64,000 bases of DNA from assembly GCA_964486295.1 (NCBI GenBank), contig CAZAMF010000002.1:62001-126000 (forward strand), read 5' to 3'. Origin of the DNA: CALBZG01 sp964486295 (GTDB taxonomy: Bacteria > Bacillota > Clostridia > Peptostreptococcales > Anaerovoracaceae). The translations under genes and the position numbers were made by a program. Shown here one piece after another: positions 1 to 8,380 of this stretch; the stretch's first letter is position 1; each line of letters starts with the position of its first letter. A model generated the notes under the pieces. That model had not been told where the DNA came from. It worked only from the letters and a program-made list of their open reading frames with translations, and did no database searches.

Positions 1-115
1 CTTTAAAATATTCCATGGAAGTCGTCCTTTCGCGATAGCAAGTATAAAATTTTAGACCAATTATTATTCAGCATAGCATAAGATGTTTGAAGAGTAAAGA
101 TTGGGGGGATAATTA

Positions 116-143
116 TTACATGCCTCAGAAAAAATGGTATACT
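116..143 (+). promoter_or_regulatory. Putative sigma-A promoter of the GNAT gene
   Basis: TTACAT (116-121) and TATACT (138-143) are separated by 16 bp and lie about 40 bp before the start codon of the first gene. Spacing and hexamers fit a vegetative promoter, but this is read by eye only. Confidence 0.45.
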
Positions 144-182
144 ATATAAAATTTGAGCATAAAGAACAAGGAGGAAGAACTT

Positions 183-506
183 ATGGATTGGAGATTCGAA
201 GAAGGCCGCATCTACGGGGTCGATGAAAACGGCGATTTAATGTGCGAGACAACTTACATCAGAAAAGGAAACGGAATCGTGGATATTGATCATACTTATG
301 TAAATCCGTGCATGCGAGGCCAGGGGATTGCAAGTAAAATGATGTTTGTTGTTTCGGATTTTTTAAGAAAAGAAGGCCTGACTGCCACAGCAACCTGTTC
401 TTATGCCAACCTTTGGTTTATGGATCACAAGGAGGAATATCCGGACATCATATCCGACCAGGTCACTGGGCAGGATCTTTCATGTAAAATCGGCGGGAAG
501 CATTAA
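183..506 (+). CDS. GNAT-family N-acetyltransferase (YjdJ-like, short)
   Basis: A 107-residue protein. The segment HTYVNP..RGQGIASKMM (about residues 38-57) is the acetyl-CoA-binding signature of the short YjdJ-type GNAT domain, in which RGQGIA contacts the pyrophosphate of acetyl-CoA. Its substrate is unknown; these small proteins consist of the GNAT core only. The ATG at 183 is preferred because AAGGAGG (168-174) sits 8 nt upstream; an in-frame TTG at 153 has no ribosome binding site. The gene is preceded by its own promoter and its stop overlaps the stop of the convergent SDR gene by 4 bp, so the two transcripts overlap tail to tail. Family call is firm, function is open. Confidence 0.85.
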   Translation: MDWRFEEGRIYGVDENGDLMCETTYIRKGNGIVDIDHTYVNPCMRGQGIASKMMFVVSDFLRKEGLTATATCSYANLWFMDHKEEYPDIISDQVTGQDLSCKIGGKH

Positions 507-1366
507 GTTTTTGGCGATCTGCCGTAGTCCATTTTAAACATTTTAACAACCGCTTTATCTATCACAAAAGACGGGACATGAATCAAGAAATTAGATTTGA
601 GCCTGTCTTTTGCTATGATATACCGCGATTTCGGGTTCTTTTTTTCCAAAATTTTTACGATAAATGAAGCGGCCAGGTGAGCCTGCATTCCCTTGTTGCC
701 GCCTTCAATGAAATTGTCACGAAATGCGTTCAGGCTGTTCATATATTTTTCCTCCACGTAAGAGATATCCTGCAATTTGGCTTTATTCCAGATCGGGGTT
801 GCAACGGCAGCCGGCTCCAGCAGAATGGTTTTGATTCCATATGGGTTCATTTCCCGCCTCAGTGAATCACAAAACCCTTCCAGGGCGAACTTTGTGGAGA
901 CGTAAGGAGATAAAAACGGAAGCGCGACCTGACCGGCGAGAGATCCATTCACAATGATCTTACCTTTATTCCTGATCAATTCGGGAATGAGAGCCTGTAT
1001 GATCCTTACAGCTCCAAAATAATTGATTTCAAAGCATTCACGGTAAACTGCCATGGGCAGATTCTCCACAGGCCCGCCTAATGCAACACCCGCATTAGCG
1101 ACGACAGCCTTGAGCTTGCCACCGGTATTGCAGAGTTCTTTAATGAACTTGATAAAATCGTCAACTTCCCCGGGTACCCTGAGATCCATTTTTTTTGAAT
1201 AAACCCCCGGTTTATTTTCGAAAGGGTTCTTATCCAGGTAAGACAGTGCAACCGTATAGCCTTTTTTATACAATTGAATTGCGAGGCTTTTTCCGATGCC
1301 GCTGTCACATCCTGTGATTACAATCAGCCCTGATGATTTTCCGTTATAGTTTAGCTCGGTATTCAT
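503..1366 (-). CDS. Short-chain dehydrogenase/reductase (SDR)
   Basis: A 287-residue classical SDR. The N-terminal Rossmann signature TGCDSGIG lies at about residues 18-25, the NAG motif follows in VVANAGVALGG, the catalytic Ser is in NGSLAG and the catalytic Tyr/Lys pair is in YVSTK. The TGCDSG form and the C-terminal tail of about 40 residues resemble the retinol/hydroxysteroid dehydrogenase branch, so a lipophilic alcohol or ketone is plausible, but the substrate cannot be read from sequence. A purine-rich site (GAAGGAAGG) precedes the ATG. Monocistronic, convergent with the GNAT gene, whose stop it overlaps by 4 bp. Confidence 0.85.
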   Translation of the reverse strand: MNTELNYNGKSSGLIVITGCDSGIGKSLAIQLYKKGYTVALSYLDKNPFENKPGVYSKKMDLRVPGEVDDFIKFIKELCNTGGKLKAVVANAGVALGGPVENLPMAVYRECFEINYFGAVRIIQALIPELIRNKGKIIVNGSLAGQVALPFLSPYVSTKFALEGFCDSLRREMNPYGIKTILLEPAAVATPIWNKAKLQDISYVEEKYMNSLNAFRDNFIEGGNKGMQAHLAASFIVKILEKKNPKSRYIIAKDRLKSNFLIHVPSFVIDKAVVKMFKMDYGRSPKT

Positions 1367-1467
1367 AATTTAACACCTTCCTTCTTCGGTGAAACAGTCC
1401 TTGTATTTCGCTCTCGCGTATGAATTATTTATACCCGATTAAAAGCGACATTAAAACCGCCTTTGTC

Positions 1468-1495
1468 TTGAGCATCTGCGACAATGTAGTATAAT
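1468..1495 (+). promoter_or_regulatory. Putative sigma-A promoter before the DUF3784-like gene
   Basis: TTGAGC (1468-1473) and TATAAT (1490-1495) with 16 bp spacing lie 47 bp before the next start codon. It sits in the divergent gap between the SDR gene and the membrane protein gene. Confidence 0.5.
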
Positions 1496-1541
1496 ATCAG
1501 AGAGAATATCTTGAATAACTGGAACTGAGTGAGGTTAATGT

Positions 1542-2282
1542 ATGTGGATCAACTATATTATCGGAATATCATTAATCGTTTTAGGCTTGGCCGTACACGT
1601 TTTTAAATGCTACTTCCTGATATCCGGTTATAACACAATGCCCAAAGAGAAAAAAGTGAACGTGAATATTAAGCCGCTGGCAAAATTGATCGGCATCTAT
1701 TCATATATCAACGGGGGCGTTTTTCTTTTTTTTGGATTTCTAAATACTCTCGGATTCACGCCAGGGATTGCAGTGCCTATATCGATCCTGGTGATTACAA
1801 CTGTATTCTTGCTGGTGAAATCTCAGAAATATGATGGGAATCTGTTTGATGAACATGGGAAACTCCGTGAAGGGGCCGGTAAAAAACTTGGTTTTCTGAT
1901 TGCCGGTACAGTAATGGTCTTGGCGGCAACAGGTGTATTGCTATTCTTTTCGGCGCAGCCGACCCAGATTACTCTGCAGCAGGACGGTATTCAGATACAT
2001 GGGCTTTATGGTGAATTTAATCGTTGGGAAGATATTGACAGCGTGACACTGCAGGAAAAGCTGCCTACCATAGAGATGCGGACCAATGGATCCGCACTGG
2101 GAAATCATCTGAAAGGACATTTCAGGACTGCAGAATATGGGGGGATCAAGCTTTTTGTCGATACCAGTGTTCCGGCGTTCATTTACATGGAAACCGGTGA
2201 TGGTATGTTGATATTCAATCTGAACACACCGGATGCCACACGGGAATTTTTTGAAAAAATATTAAAAGAATGGAAACAGTAA
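1542..2282 (+). CDS. Membrane protein, DUF3784-like N-terminus plus PH-like C-terminal domain
   Basis: A 246-residue protein. Three hydrophobic segments lie in the first half (about 4-28, 50-70, 75-95) and a fourth at about 115-137. Between the first and second is GYNTMPKEKK, typical of the DUF3784 family of small Bacillota membrane proteins. After the fourth helix is a soluble beta-rich region of about 110 residues with a bacterial PH-like pattern (ITLQQDGIQIHG.., then W..I..V). The role is unknown; PH-like modules on membrane proteins usually mediate protein or lipid contacts at the cell surface. A GAGG site precedes the ATG and the pentapeptide-repeat gene follows 22 bp later, probably in the same transcript. 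Confidence 0.6.
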   Translation: MWINYIIGISLIVLGLAVHVFKCYFLISGYNTMPKEKKVNVNIKPLAKLIGIYSYINGGVFLFFGFLNTLGFTPGIAVPISILVITTVFLLVKSQKYDGNLFDEHGKLREGAGKKLGFLIAGTVMVLAATGVLLFFSAQPTQITLQQDGIQIHGLYGEFNRWEDIDSVTLQEKLPTIEMRTNGSALGNHLKGHFRTAEYGGIKLFVDTSVPAFIYMETGDGMLIFNLNTPDATREFFEKILKEWKQ

Positions 2283-2304
2283 AAAGGGAGAGGAATGAAA
2301 TTTT

Positions 2305-3138
2305 GTGAGTGATATTATGACAGCGGTCAACCGGCTTGAACTAACGTCCGTATGCGAACAATGCTTTGGATTCTGCTGCCGGGCTCTTTATTTTAAAGCT
2401 TCAGATGGTTTTCCTGTTGATAAAGAGGCGGGAGTTCGATGCCCGAATCTGAACACTGAATATAAATGCATGATTCATGACCAGCTTCAGGCGCTGAAAA
2501 TGAAAGGCTGTCTGGCCTATGAATGTTTTGGCGCCGGGCAGAAAGCTGCGCAGATGATGGCTCCGTCAACACCGGAAAGTGAAATGTTCGAGGTATTTCA
2601 TAAGATGAGGCAGCTTCATGAAATGTTATGGTACCTGGCCGATGCGCAGAACATGGCGGTGCATGCATCGGGGACAATGAAGGAAAGATTACAAAGGATG
2701 GATGAAAGAATTCATAAACTGACGATAGAAACACCAGGTCACCTTCGAAGCACGGATATTGACGATTTGGGACGTGAGACGGATGAATTGCTGACATTAT
2801 TCAGCAAGTGGTTTCGTGAATCGATAAAAAATCAGGATATCAACATCCTCCGGAAGAAAAAGACATTAGGCCGCAGCTTGGATCTTATAGGCGCGAAGCT
2901 GATTGGATCCAACCTAAGGGGGCAGAATCTGAAGGGAGCCTACCTGATAGCAGCAGATTTAAGGAATTCAGACCTGACCGGAACGGACCTCAGAGGAGCT
3001 GACATGAGAGATGCGGATTTAAGCGATGCAAACCTGGAAGACAGCTTATTCATAACGCAGAACCAGATTAACAGCGCTCGCGGCAACGCGAAAACAAAAC
3101 TGCCGGTATGGATTTCAAGACCGTTACAGTGGGTATAA
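2305..3138 (+). CDS. Pentapeptide-repeat protein with N-terminal cysteine cluster
   Basis: A 277-residue soluble protein. Residues about 17-70 carry seven cysteines (C..C...CC, then C..., C..., C...), a possible metal or Fe-S site. A helical middle part follows, and residues about 190-250 are pentapeptide repeats of the A(D/N)LXX type, including GAKLIGSNLRGQNLKGAYL and ADLRNSDLTGTDL, which fold as a right-handed quadrilateral beta-helix. Function is not known; pentapeptide proteins range from gyrase-protecting Qnr types to regulators. The GTG at 2305 is chosen because GGGAGAGG (2286-2293) is 11 nt upstream; the next ATG (2317) is too far from it. Probably cotranscribed with the upstream membrane protein. 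Confidence 0.75.
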   Translation: MSDIMTAVNRLELTSVCEQCFGFCCRALYFKASDGFPVDKEAGVRCPNLNTEYKCMIHDQLQALKMKGCLAYECFGAGQKAAQMMAPSTPESEMFEVFHKMRQLHEMLWYLADAQNMAVHASGTMKERLQRMDERIHKLTIETPGHLRSTDIDDLGRETDELLTLFSKWFRESIKNQDINILRKKKTLGRSLDLIGAKLIGSNLRGQNLKGAYLIAADLRNSDLTGTDLRGADMRDADLSDANLEDSLFITQNQINSARGNAKTKLPVWISRPLQWV

Positions 3139-3173
3139 TATTTTATAGGCATATTAATAAATGAGGTGAAATT

Positions 3174-4370
3174 ATGTTGACTGGGAAAACAGTGATTCTG
3201 GGAGTAACAGGAAGTATTGCGGCATATAAGACAGCCAATCTGGCTAGTATGCTGGGTAAGATGCATTGTGATGTTCACGTGATCATGACCCAAAATGCAA
3301 CGAACTTTATCAACCCCATTGCATTTGAAACGCTGACAAAGAACAAGTGCATGGTCGAAACATTTGACAGGAATTTTCAATTCAATATCGCTCATGTATC
3401 CTTGGCACAAAAGGCGGATCTGATGATGATCGCTCCTGCTTCTGCCAATATAATTGCAAAATTAGCGCATGGGCTTGCGGATGACATGTTGAGCACTACA
3501 GCCCTTGCCTGTACCTGCCCGATTATTGTTTCACCTGCAATGAATTCAAAAATGTACATGAATCCAATCGTACAAAACAACATGGAGATTCTCCGGAATT
3601 ACGGGTTTACAGTCATTATTCCCGAAGTCGGCCTGCTGGCTTGTGAAGATGTAGGAATCGGAAAAATGCCGGATGAGCAGGTTCTTTTAAATTATATATT
3701 GAGAGAAATTGCGTATGAAAAAGACCTGAGCGGCAAAAGGATCCTCATCACTGCAGGACCAACCCAGGAGTCAATTGATCCGGTGAGATATATAACGAAC
3801 CACTCCACCGGGAAAATGGGCTATGCACTTGCGAAAATGGCTATGCTCAGAGGAGCGGATGTAACGCTGGTGAGCGGGCCCGTCGCCATCGAAGCCCCGC
3901 CGTTTGTCAAAGTGGTTCCGGTAAGGAATGCTCAGGACATGTACGAAGCTGTAACCGGGCTTTTCGAGGAGCAGGACATTGTCATCAAAGCAGCGGCAGT
4001 AGCTGATTATAGACCGTCCAATGTCAGTGACGAAAAAATCAAAAAAAAGGAAGGCGACATGTCCATACAGCTTGAACGGACGAAAGATATTTTAGCCGGG
4101 CTGGGCAGGATGAAACGCGAGGATCAGTTTATCTGCGGATTTTCCATGGAAACGCAGAACATGCTGGAAAATTCGAGAAAAAAATTACTGGAAAAGAATA
4201 CGGATATGATGGTAGCCAACAATCTCAAGGATGAAGGCGGCGGGTTTGCTACCGATACCAACATTATAACGATCATCACCAGAGAAACAGTGGAAAAACT
4301 GCCGATCATGACAAAAGAGGCGGCTGCCAATGAAATTTTATCGAGGATCATCGGGCTGATCAGAGCCTGA
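3174..4370 (+). CDS. coaBC: Bifunctional phosphopantothenoylcysteine decarboxylase / phosphopantothenate-cysteine ligase
   Basis: A 398-residue CoaBC (Dfp), about the usual length. The N-terminal FMN-dependent CoaC half has VTGSIAAYK, the PAMNSKMY motif and the flap segment ACEDVGIGKMPD that covers the active-site Cys. The C-terminal CoaB half starts near residue 187 with ILITAGPTQESIDPVRYITN and the STGKMG nucleotide-binding loop, and includes KAAAVADYRP and KIKKKEG. Together they convert 4'-phosphopantothenate to 4'-phosphopantetheine in CoA synthesis. GAGGTG (3163-3168) precedes the ATG. No other CoA gene is nearby. The flap reads ACEDVGIGKM rather than the commoner ACGxxGxGRM, but the Cys is retained, so activity is expected. 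Confidence 0.95.
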   Translation: MLTGKTVILGVTGSIAAYKTANLASMLGKMHCDVHVIMTQNATNFINPIAFETLTKNKCMVETFDRNFQFNIAHVSLAQKADLMMIAPASANIIAKLAHGLADDMLSTTALACTCPIIVSPAMNSKMYMNPIVQNNMEILRNYGFTVIIPEVGLLACEDVGIGKMPDEQVLLNYILREIAYEKDLSGKRILITAGPTQESIDPVRYITNHSTGKMGYALAKMAMLRGADVTLVSGPVAIEAPPFVKVVPVRNAQDMYEAVTGLFEEQDIVIKAAAVADYRPSNVSDEKIKKKEGDMSIQLERTKDILAGLGRMKREDQFICGFSMETQNMLENSRKKLLEKNTDMMVANNLKDEGGGFATDTNIITIITRETVEKLPIMTKEAAANEILSRIIGLIRA

Positions 4371-4424
4371 TCAGATCCTGATACATTGAATTGAAAGGCT
4401 TATAACGAAGCGGAGGTGCTGGGA

Positions 4425-6221
4425 TTGAAAAAATGGATTTGCACAGTATGCGGCTATATTCATGAGGGTCCGGAACCACCAGAGAAATGCCCTATGTGTG
4501 GTGCGCCAAGAGAAAAATTTCAATTGTTGATCGAGGCTGAGGCGGCTAAAACAGATCAAATAGAAGGTCAATCTTCCGCCGGCGGGAGCTATGAGTATGA
4601 AGCGGATGTTTTGGTAGTAGGGAGTGGAGCTGCTGCTTTTTCTGCTGCGATCACAGCCAGAAAAAACGGAGCCAGTGTCATTATGTTTGAAAAGGCAGCC
4701 ACCACCGGAGGTACAACGATTCGATCGGGAGGAGGGTATTGGACTCCAAATAACAAGTTCCAGAGGGAACTCGGAATCGAAGATAGAAAAGAAGATGCCC
4801 TGGGTTATATGGCACGATATTCTTACCCTCATCTTTATGATCCGTATGCCCCAATGCTGGGTGTTCCAAAGAACGAGTTTAAATTGATGGAAACCTTTTA
4901 TGAAAAGGCTTCTGAAACCGTTGATTTTCTCGGAGGCTGTGGAGCTCTTGATAGCATTCAGGAAATCAACTGGATAGGGAAACCTCAGGTCGATTATATG
5001 GATCACCTTCCCGAGAACAAAGGGATCCGGGGCAGGGTGCTATATTCGAAGAATCCGGAAGGCAAGCTCAGTTACGGATTCGAAATGATACGGCAGTTGG
5101 AAGCTTGGGCAAGAGGCAACGATATTCGTATATTGACATCGCACCAGGCAAGCAAACTCATAAGGAACGGCCATAACGAAGTGATCGGGCTGGAGGTAGT
5201 CAGGGAAGGGCGTGAAATTGTCAGAGCCAAATCTAGAAAGGCTGTGATTTTCGGCAGCGGCGGGTATTCCCACAATCCTCAACTGATGCTGCACTTTCAG
5301 AGGGGGCCTCATTTCGGCGGCTGCGCGGCGCCGGGAAATACCGGAGACTTTATCACAATGGCCGCAGAAGCAGGCGCCAAGCTTGGAAATATGGCCGGAG
5401 CGTTCAGAGCCGAAAGCATCCTGGAGAATGTTTTGGCGTATCCGGACGGCTCCAACAATGTGTTCTATATTCCCGGCGATAGCGTAATAGAGGTGAATCG
5501 TTACGGGAAGCGGATCATGGATGAAAAAAGAAATTATACCGACCGCACCATGATGCACTTCGTCTGGGATCCTCAGAAAGCGGAATGGACCAATATGTTT
5601 GTGTTCATGATTTATGACCGGCGAACCGCGGAGTTATGGCAGGGATTTCCTCCATATCCGGTTCTGAGTGATGAGCTGCCGTCCTATATCATAGCGGGCG
5701 AAACCATTGAAAAGCTTTCGGATTCCCTGTCGATGAGACTGAGGATGCTGACCGCCCATACAGGAGGGTTTGTTTTGTCTCCGGATTTTCTCAGAAACTT
5801 GAAAGAGACGATATTACGTTACAATGTATTTGCCAATACCGGAAAAGACTCCGACTTCCACCGCGGGGACTACAATTACGACAGGGAATGGACAACATTC
5901 CCTCCGACAGTACCGGGAGTTGTCTGGCCTCCTGAAGGCAGTCCGAACTACACCATGCATCCGATCAGCAGCCAGGGACCTTATTATGCGATTATCCTGG
6001 CGGCAGGAACATTGGATACAAATGGCGGCCCGGTCATCGATAAGGGAGCAAGAGTGCTGGATGTTCACGGAAATCCGATACCGGGGCTGTATGGAGCCGG
6101 AAACTGCATTGCATCTCCCACAGCGAACGCTTACTGGGGTGCGGGAAGCACCATCGGACCGGCTTTGACCTTCGGACATATTGCAGGAGAGAATGCGGTA
6201 TTGGAACCAGTAAAGGAATAA
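4425..6221 (+). CDS. FAD-dependent oxidoreductase with N-terminal rubredoxin-like domain (fumarate reductase/ketosteroid dehydrogenase type)
   Basis: A protein of 598 residues. Residues 4-30 form a rubredoxin-like iron site with C6, C9, C22 and C25 (ICTVCGY and CPMCG), as in rubrerythrins. From about residue 62 a FAD domain begins (VLVVGSGAAAFSAA, then FEKA..TGGTT.RSGGG). The C-terminus has GLYGAGNC and the WGAGSTIGPALTFG FAD contact of the fumarate reductase / 3-ketosteroid-1-dehydrogenase flavoprotein family. There is no signal peptide, heme or FMN_bind domain, so it is cytoplasmic and probably receives electrons through the iron site. Substrate is unknown. The TTG at 4425 is preferred since GGAGGTG (4412-4418) is 6 nt upstream and overlaps the alternative GTG at 4416. 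It leads a tight run with DUF503 and gltS. Confidence 0.85.
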   Translation: MKKWICTVCGYIHEGPEPPEKCPMCGAPREKFQLLIEAEAAKTDQIEGQSSAGGSYEYEADVLVVGSGAAAFSAAITARKNGASVIMFEKAATTGGTTIRSGGGYWTPNNKFQRELGIEDRKEDALGYMARYSYPHLYDPYAPMLGVPKNEFKLMETFYEKASETVDFLGGCGALDSIQEINWIGKPQVDYMDHLPENKGIRGRVLYSKNPEGKLSYGFEMIRQLEAWARGNDIRILTSHQASKLIRNGHNEVIGLEVVREGREIVRAKSRKAVIFGSGGYSHNPQLMLHFQRGPHFGGCAAPGNTGDFITMAAEAGAKLGNMAGAFRAESILENVLAYPDGSNNVFYIPGDSVIEVNRYGKRIMDEKRNYTDRTMMHFVWDPQKAEWTNMFVFMIYDRRTAELWQGFPPYPVLSDELPSYIIAGETIEKLSDSLSMRLRMLTAHTGGFVLSPDFLRNLKETILRYNVFANTGKDSDFHRGDYNYDREWTTFPPTVPGVVWPPEGSPNYTMHPISSQGPYYAIILAAGTLDTNGGPVIDKGARVLDVHGNPIPGLYGAGNCIASPTANAYWGAGSTIGPALTFGHIAGENAVLEPVKE

Positions 6222-6226
6222 ATAGA

Positions 6227-6508
6227 ATGGTTATCGGAGCAGCGAAAGTAACAATTTATGCGCCCTGGGTGCATTCATTAAAGGAAAAACGCATGATCGT
6301 CAAAAGCCTGAGCGCGAAAATCCGCAACAGATTCAATGTGTCCGTTGCGGAAATTGAAGACCAGGACATGCATCAGCGGGTGGTGCTGGGATTCGTTTGC
6401 GTTGCGATGGAATCGGGAGTTGCGGATAGCGTGGTGGACCATGTGCTGAACTTTATTGAAGAAAATACAGAAGGTGAAATCATCGGTGTAGAACGGGAGC
6501 TGAGATAA
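6227..6508 (+). CDS. DUF503 (YlxP-like) protein
   Basis: A 93-residue protein matching the DUF503/YlxP family, with the conserved SLKEKRMIVKSL and the following RNRFNVSVAEIEDQD segments. In many Bacillota ylxP lies in the nusA-infB-rbfA translation region; here it is placed between a flavoprotein and a glutamate symporter, which is an unusual position. It starts 5 bp after the flavoprotein stop and its TAA shares one base with the ATG of gltS, so the three genes are translationally coupled. Biochemical role is not established. Confidence 0.85.
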   Translation: MVIGAAKVTIYAPWVHSLKEKRMIVKSLSAKIRNRFNVSVAEIEDQDMHQRVVLGFVCVAMESGVADSVVDHVLNFIEENTEGEIIGVERELR

Positions 6509-7749
6509 TGGTTATTCGGGTTGACATGATTCAGATGATAGGATTTGCCGTCGTTGTGTTTCTTGTCGGCAACTTTATCGTCAATAAGGTCGAATTTCTT
6601 CGGAAATATTGCATTCCGGCTGCCGTTGTAGGCGGGCTGATGTTTACCCTGATCCATCTCATCGGCAACACAACCGGATTGTTTTCGTTTGAGTTTGATA
6701 TGTCGCTGAAGAACTTTTTCATGGTTGGTTTTTTCTCAACCATCGGTTTTTCTGCCAGCATCAGGATCGTCAAGCAGGGCGGAAAAGCCATTGCGCTTTT
6801 GCTTTTTTGCTCTGTCATTATGCTGATCATTCAGAATCTATGGGGTGTGGCAATTTGTAAAGTCTTCGGTCTGAATCCGCTGCTCGGGATGAGCGTCGGA
6901 GCGATCTCTTTGATGGGAGGGCCTGCAACTTCGGCGGCGCTGGCACCTATCCTGGAGGATAACGGCGCTGCCGGCGCAACTACAATAGCAATTGCTGCTG
7001 CCGTAGCCGGCATCATACTAGCCGATCTGATCGCCGGACCCGTCGCAAGATATCTGATCGACAGGAAAGGGCTTGTCCAGAAGGCGCAGGAAGCGGAAAA
7101 ATCGTCTGTTCCAGGAGAAGCAACGAAAGTAGATTATGCCAGATATCAGGTTAAAACCGTCGAGCAGGATAAAATCAGCATCCCGGACTTTACCAAGGGA
7201 TTTTTCTACATGATGATCGTCATGACGGTAGGTTCTTTGGTTTCGCTTTTAATGAACAAAGCAGGAATGGTACTGCCCGAATATATCGGTGCGATATTTA
7301 CAGCAGCGGTGGTGCGAAACATCGCGGATTCAGCAAAAATCGAACTGCCCAATAACGCGATCAACGCTTTGGGTAAAGTGTTTCTGAACATATTTCTGAC
7401 CATGACCATCATGTCCCTGGAAGTCTGGAAAATCGCGGGAATGGCACTTCCGCTGATGGCTGTAGTTTTGGGCCAGGTCATCCTGCTGGTGCTGTTCACT
7501 ATATTTGTCGTATTCAATCTGCTTGGAAGAGATTATGACAGCGCCGTGATCTGTGCCGGATTTTACGGCTACGCCGTCGGGGTGGTGCCAAATTCAGTGG
7601 TCAGCATGAATGCAGTCACCGAAAAATATGGAAGGCAGTCACCAAAGGCATTCTTTACGGTTCCTATCGTGGGAGGATTCCTTATCGACCTGGTTCTCAG
7701 CGTGATTGTCCTTGAGCATATGAATATTATACTGACCGGGAGTTTATGA
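6508..7749 (+). CDS. gltS: Sodium/glutamate symporter
   Basis: A 413-residue polytopic membrane protein of the ESS (GltS) family. It has about ten hydrophobic helices in two inverted halves, with the conserved GGPATSAALAP segment near residue 137 and its counterpart near GFYGYAVGVVPNSV in the second half; these re-entrant loops form the substrate path. Length is close to E. coli GltS (401). It would import glutamate with sodium, consistent with an amino-acid-fermenting anaerobe (inference). Overlaps the DUF503 gene by one base and is last in the flavoprotein-DUF503-gltS run. Confidence 0.9.
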   Translation: MVIRVDMIQMIGFAVVVFLVGNFIVNKVEFLRKYCIPAAVVGGLMFTLIHLIGNTTGLFSFEFDMSLKNFFMVGFFSTIGFSASIRIVKQGGKAIALLLFCSVIMLIIQNLWGVAICKVFGLNPLLGMSVGAISLMGGPATSAALAPILEDNGAAGATTIAIAAAVAGIILADLIAGPVARYLIDRKGLVQKAQEAEKSSVPGEATKVDYARYQVKTVEQDKISIPDFTKGFFYMMIVMTVGSLVSLLMNKAGMVLPEYIGAIFTAAVVRNIADSAKIELPNNAINALGKVFLNIFLTMTIMSLEVWKIAGMALPLMAVVLGQVILLVLFTIFVVFNLLGRDYDSAVICAGFYGYAVGVVPNSVVSMNAVTEKYGRQSPKAFFTVPIVGGFLIDLVLSVIVLEHMNIILTGSL

Positions 7750-7824
7750 TGTTTATGTTATTCATTTAATGTGTAAATTCATATATAACCAAGTAACACT
7801 CGGAGATTAAAGGAGGGCAATAAA

Positions 7825-8211
7825 ATGGATTTCATAGGAGGATTAGATGAAATTATAGAAAACATAGAGACCTTCGATAAGTATCTTCAGGACCCTGCCA
7901 TGCAGGATTTTGCAATTGGCCTGATTAAAGAAGGCACGTGTTTTGTGGCTGTAAAAAAAGACGATAAATTTCGTTTTTACCCAAGCAAATTTGTAGGTTA
8001 TAAGAATAACAGCTTTGAATCGTACAACAGGCACGTTAAAGAGAGCGGAAAAGACACGATTCCCTTTATCAGCTCCATCCTAAAGCATATGCCGGACCCG
8101 TCCCAAGATATGGATATGGAATATATGGCATTCTGTAAAGATATGTACTTTACCGGCAACGAAAAAGGAAGCGACGGAGAGGAACATAAATTCTGGGTGA
8201 TCGGGATGTAG
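7825..8211 (+). CDS. Hypothetical acidic protein
   Basis: A 128-residue protein I do not recognise. It is acidic and soluble, without signal peptide or membrane segment. The middle (FVAVKKDDKFRFYPSKFVGY) looks like a short beta-sheet core and the rest is probably helical. AAAGGAGGG sits 7 nt before the ATG, the coding frame is clean and a strong terminator-like hairpin follows at 8261, so it is very likely a real monocistronic gene. Function unknown. Confidence 0.7.
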   Translation: MDFIGGLDEIIENIETFDKYLQDPAMQDFAIGLIKEGTCFVAVKKDDKFRFYPSKFVGYKNNSFESYNRHVKESGKDTIPFISSILKHMPDPSQDMDMEYMAFCKDMYFTGNEKGSDGEEHKFWVIGM

Positions 8212-8260
8212 GGTTGCTTCCTGATAGAAAAGAGAGATGAATTTTAAGTAAAATCGATTT

Positions 8261-8293
8261 GAGCCTGTAATATTAATTGTTACAGGCTCTTTG
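8261..8293 (+). terminator. Intrinsic terminator after the 7825 gene
   Basis: GAGCCTGTAA (8261-8270) pairs with TTACAGGCTC (8280-8289) across a 9-nt loop, followed by a short T-rich stretch. It lies 50 bp after the stop of the hypothetical gene and before the metallophosphoesterase. Confidence 0.7.
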
Positions 8294-8380
8294 ATCAATG
8301 TTCATTCAAGATTACAGGATAACCGTAAAATATTGAACACAGTAATCCATAATTATGGGAAAAAAAGAAGTGATGGATAT

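Noticed and set aside
1542..2282. Possible EetA or EetB protein
   Set aside because: Membrane topology and the DUF3784-like motif do not fit, and it is 56 kb from the EET genes.
4371..5006. Long minus-strand open frame of 211 codons
   Set aside because: It lies fully antisense to the flavoprotein gene, has no ribosome site and its translation has no recognisable domain.
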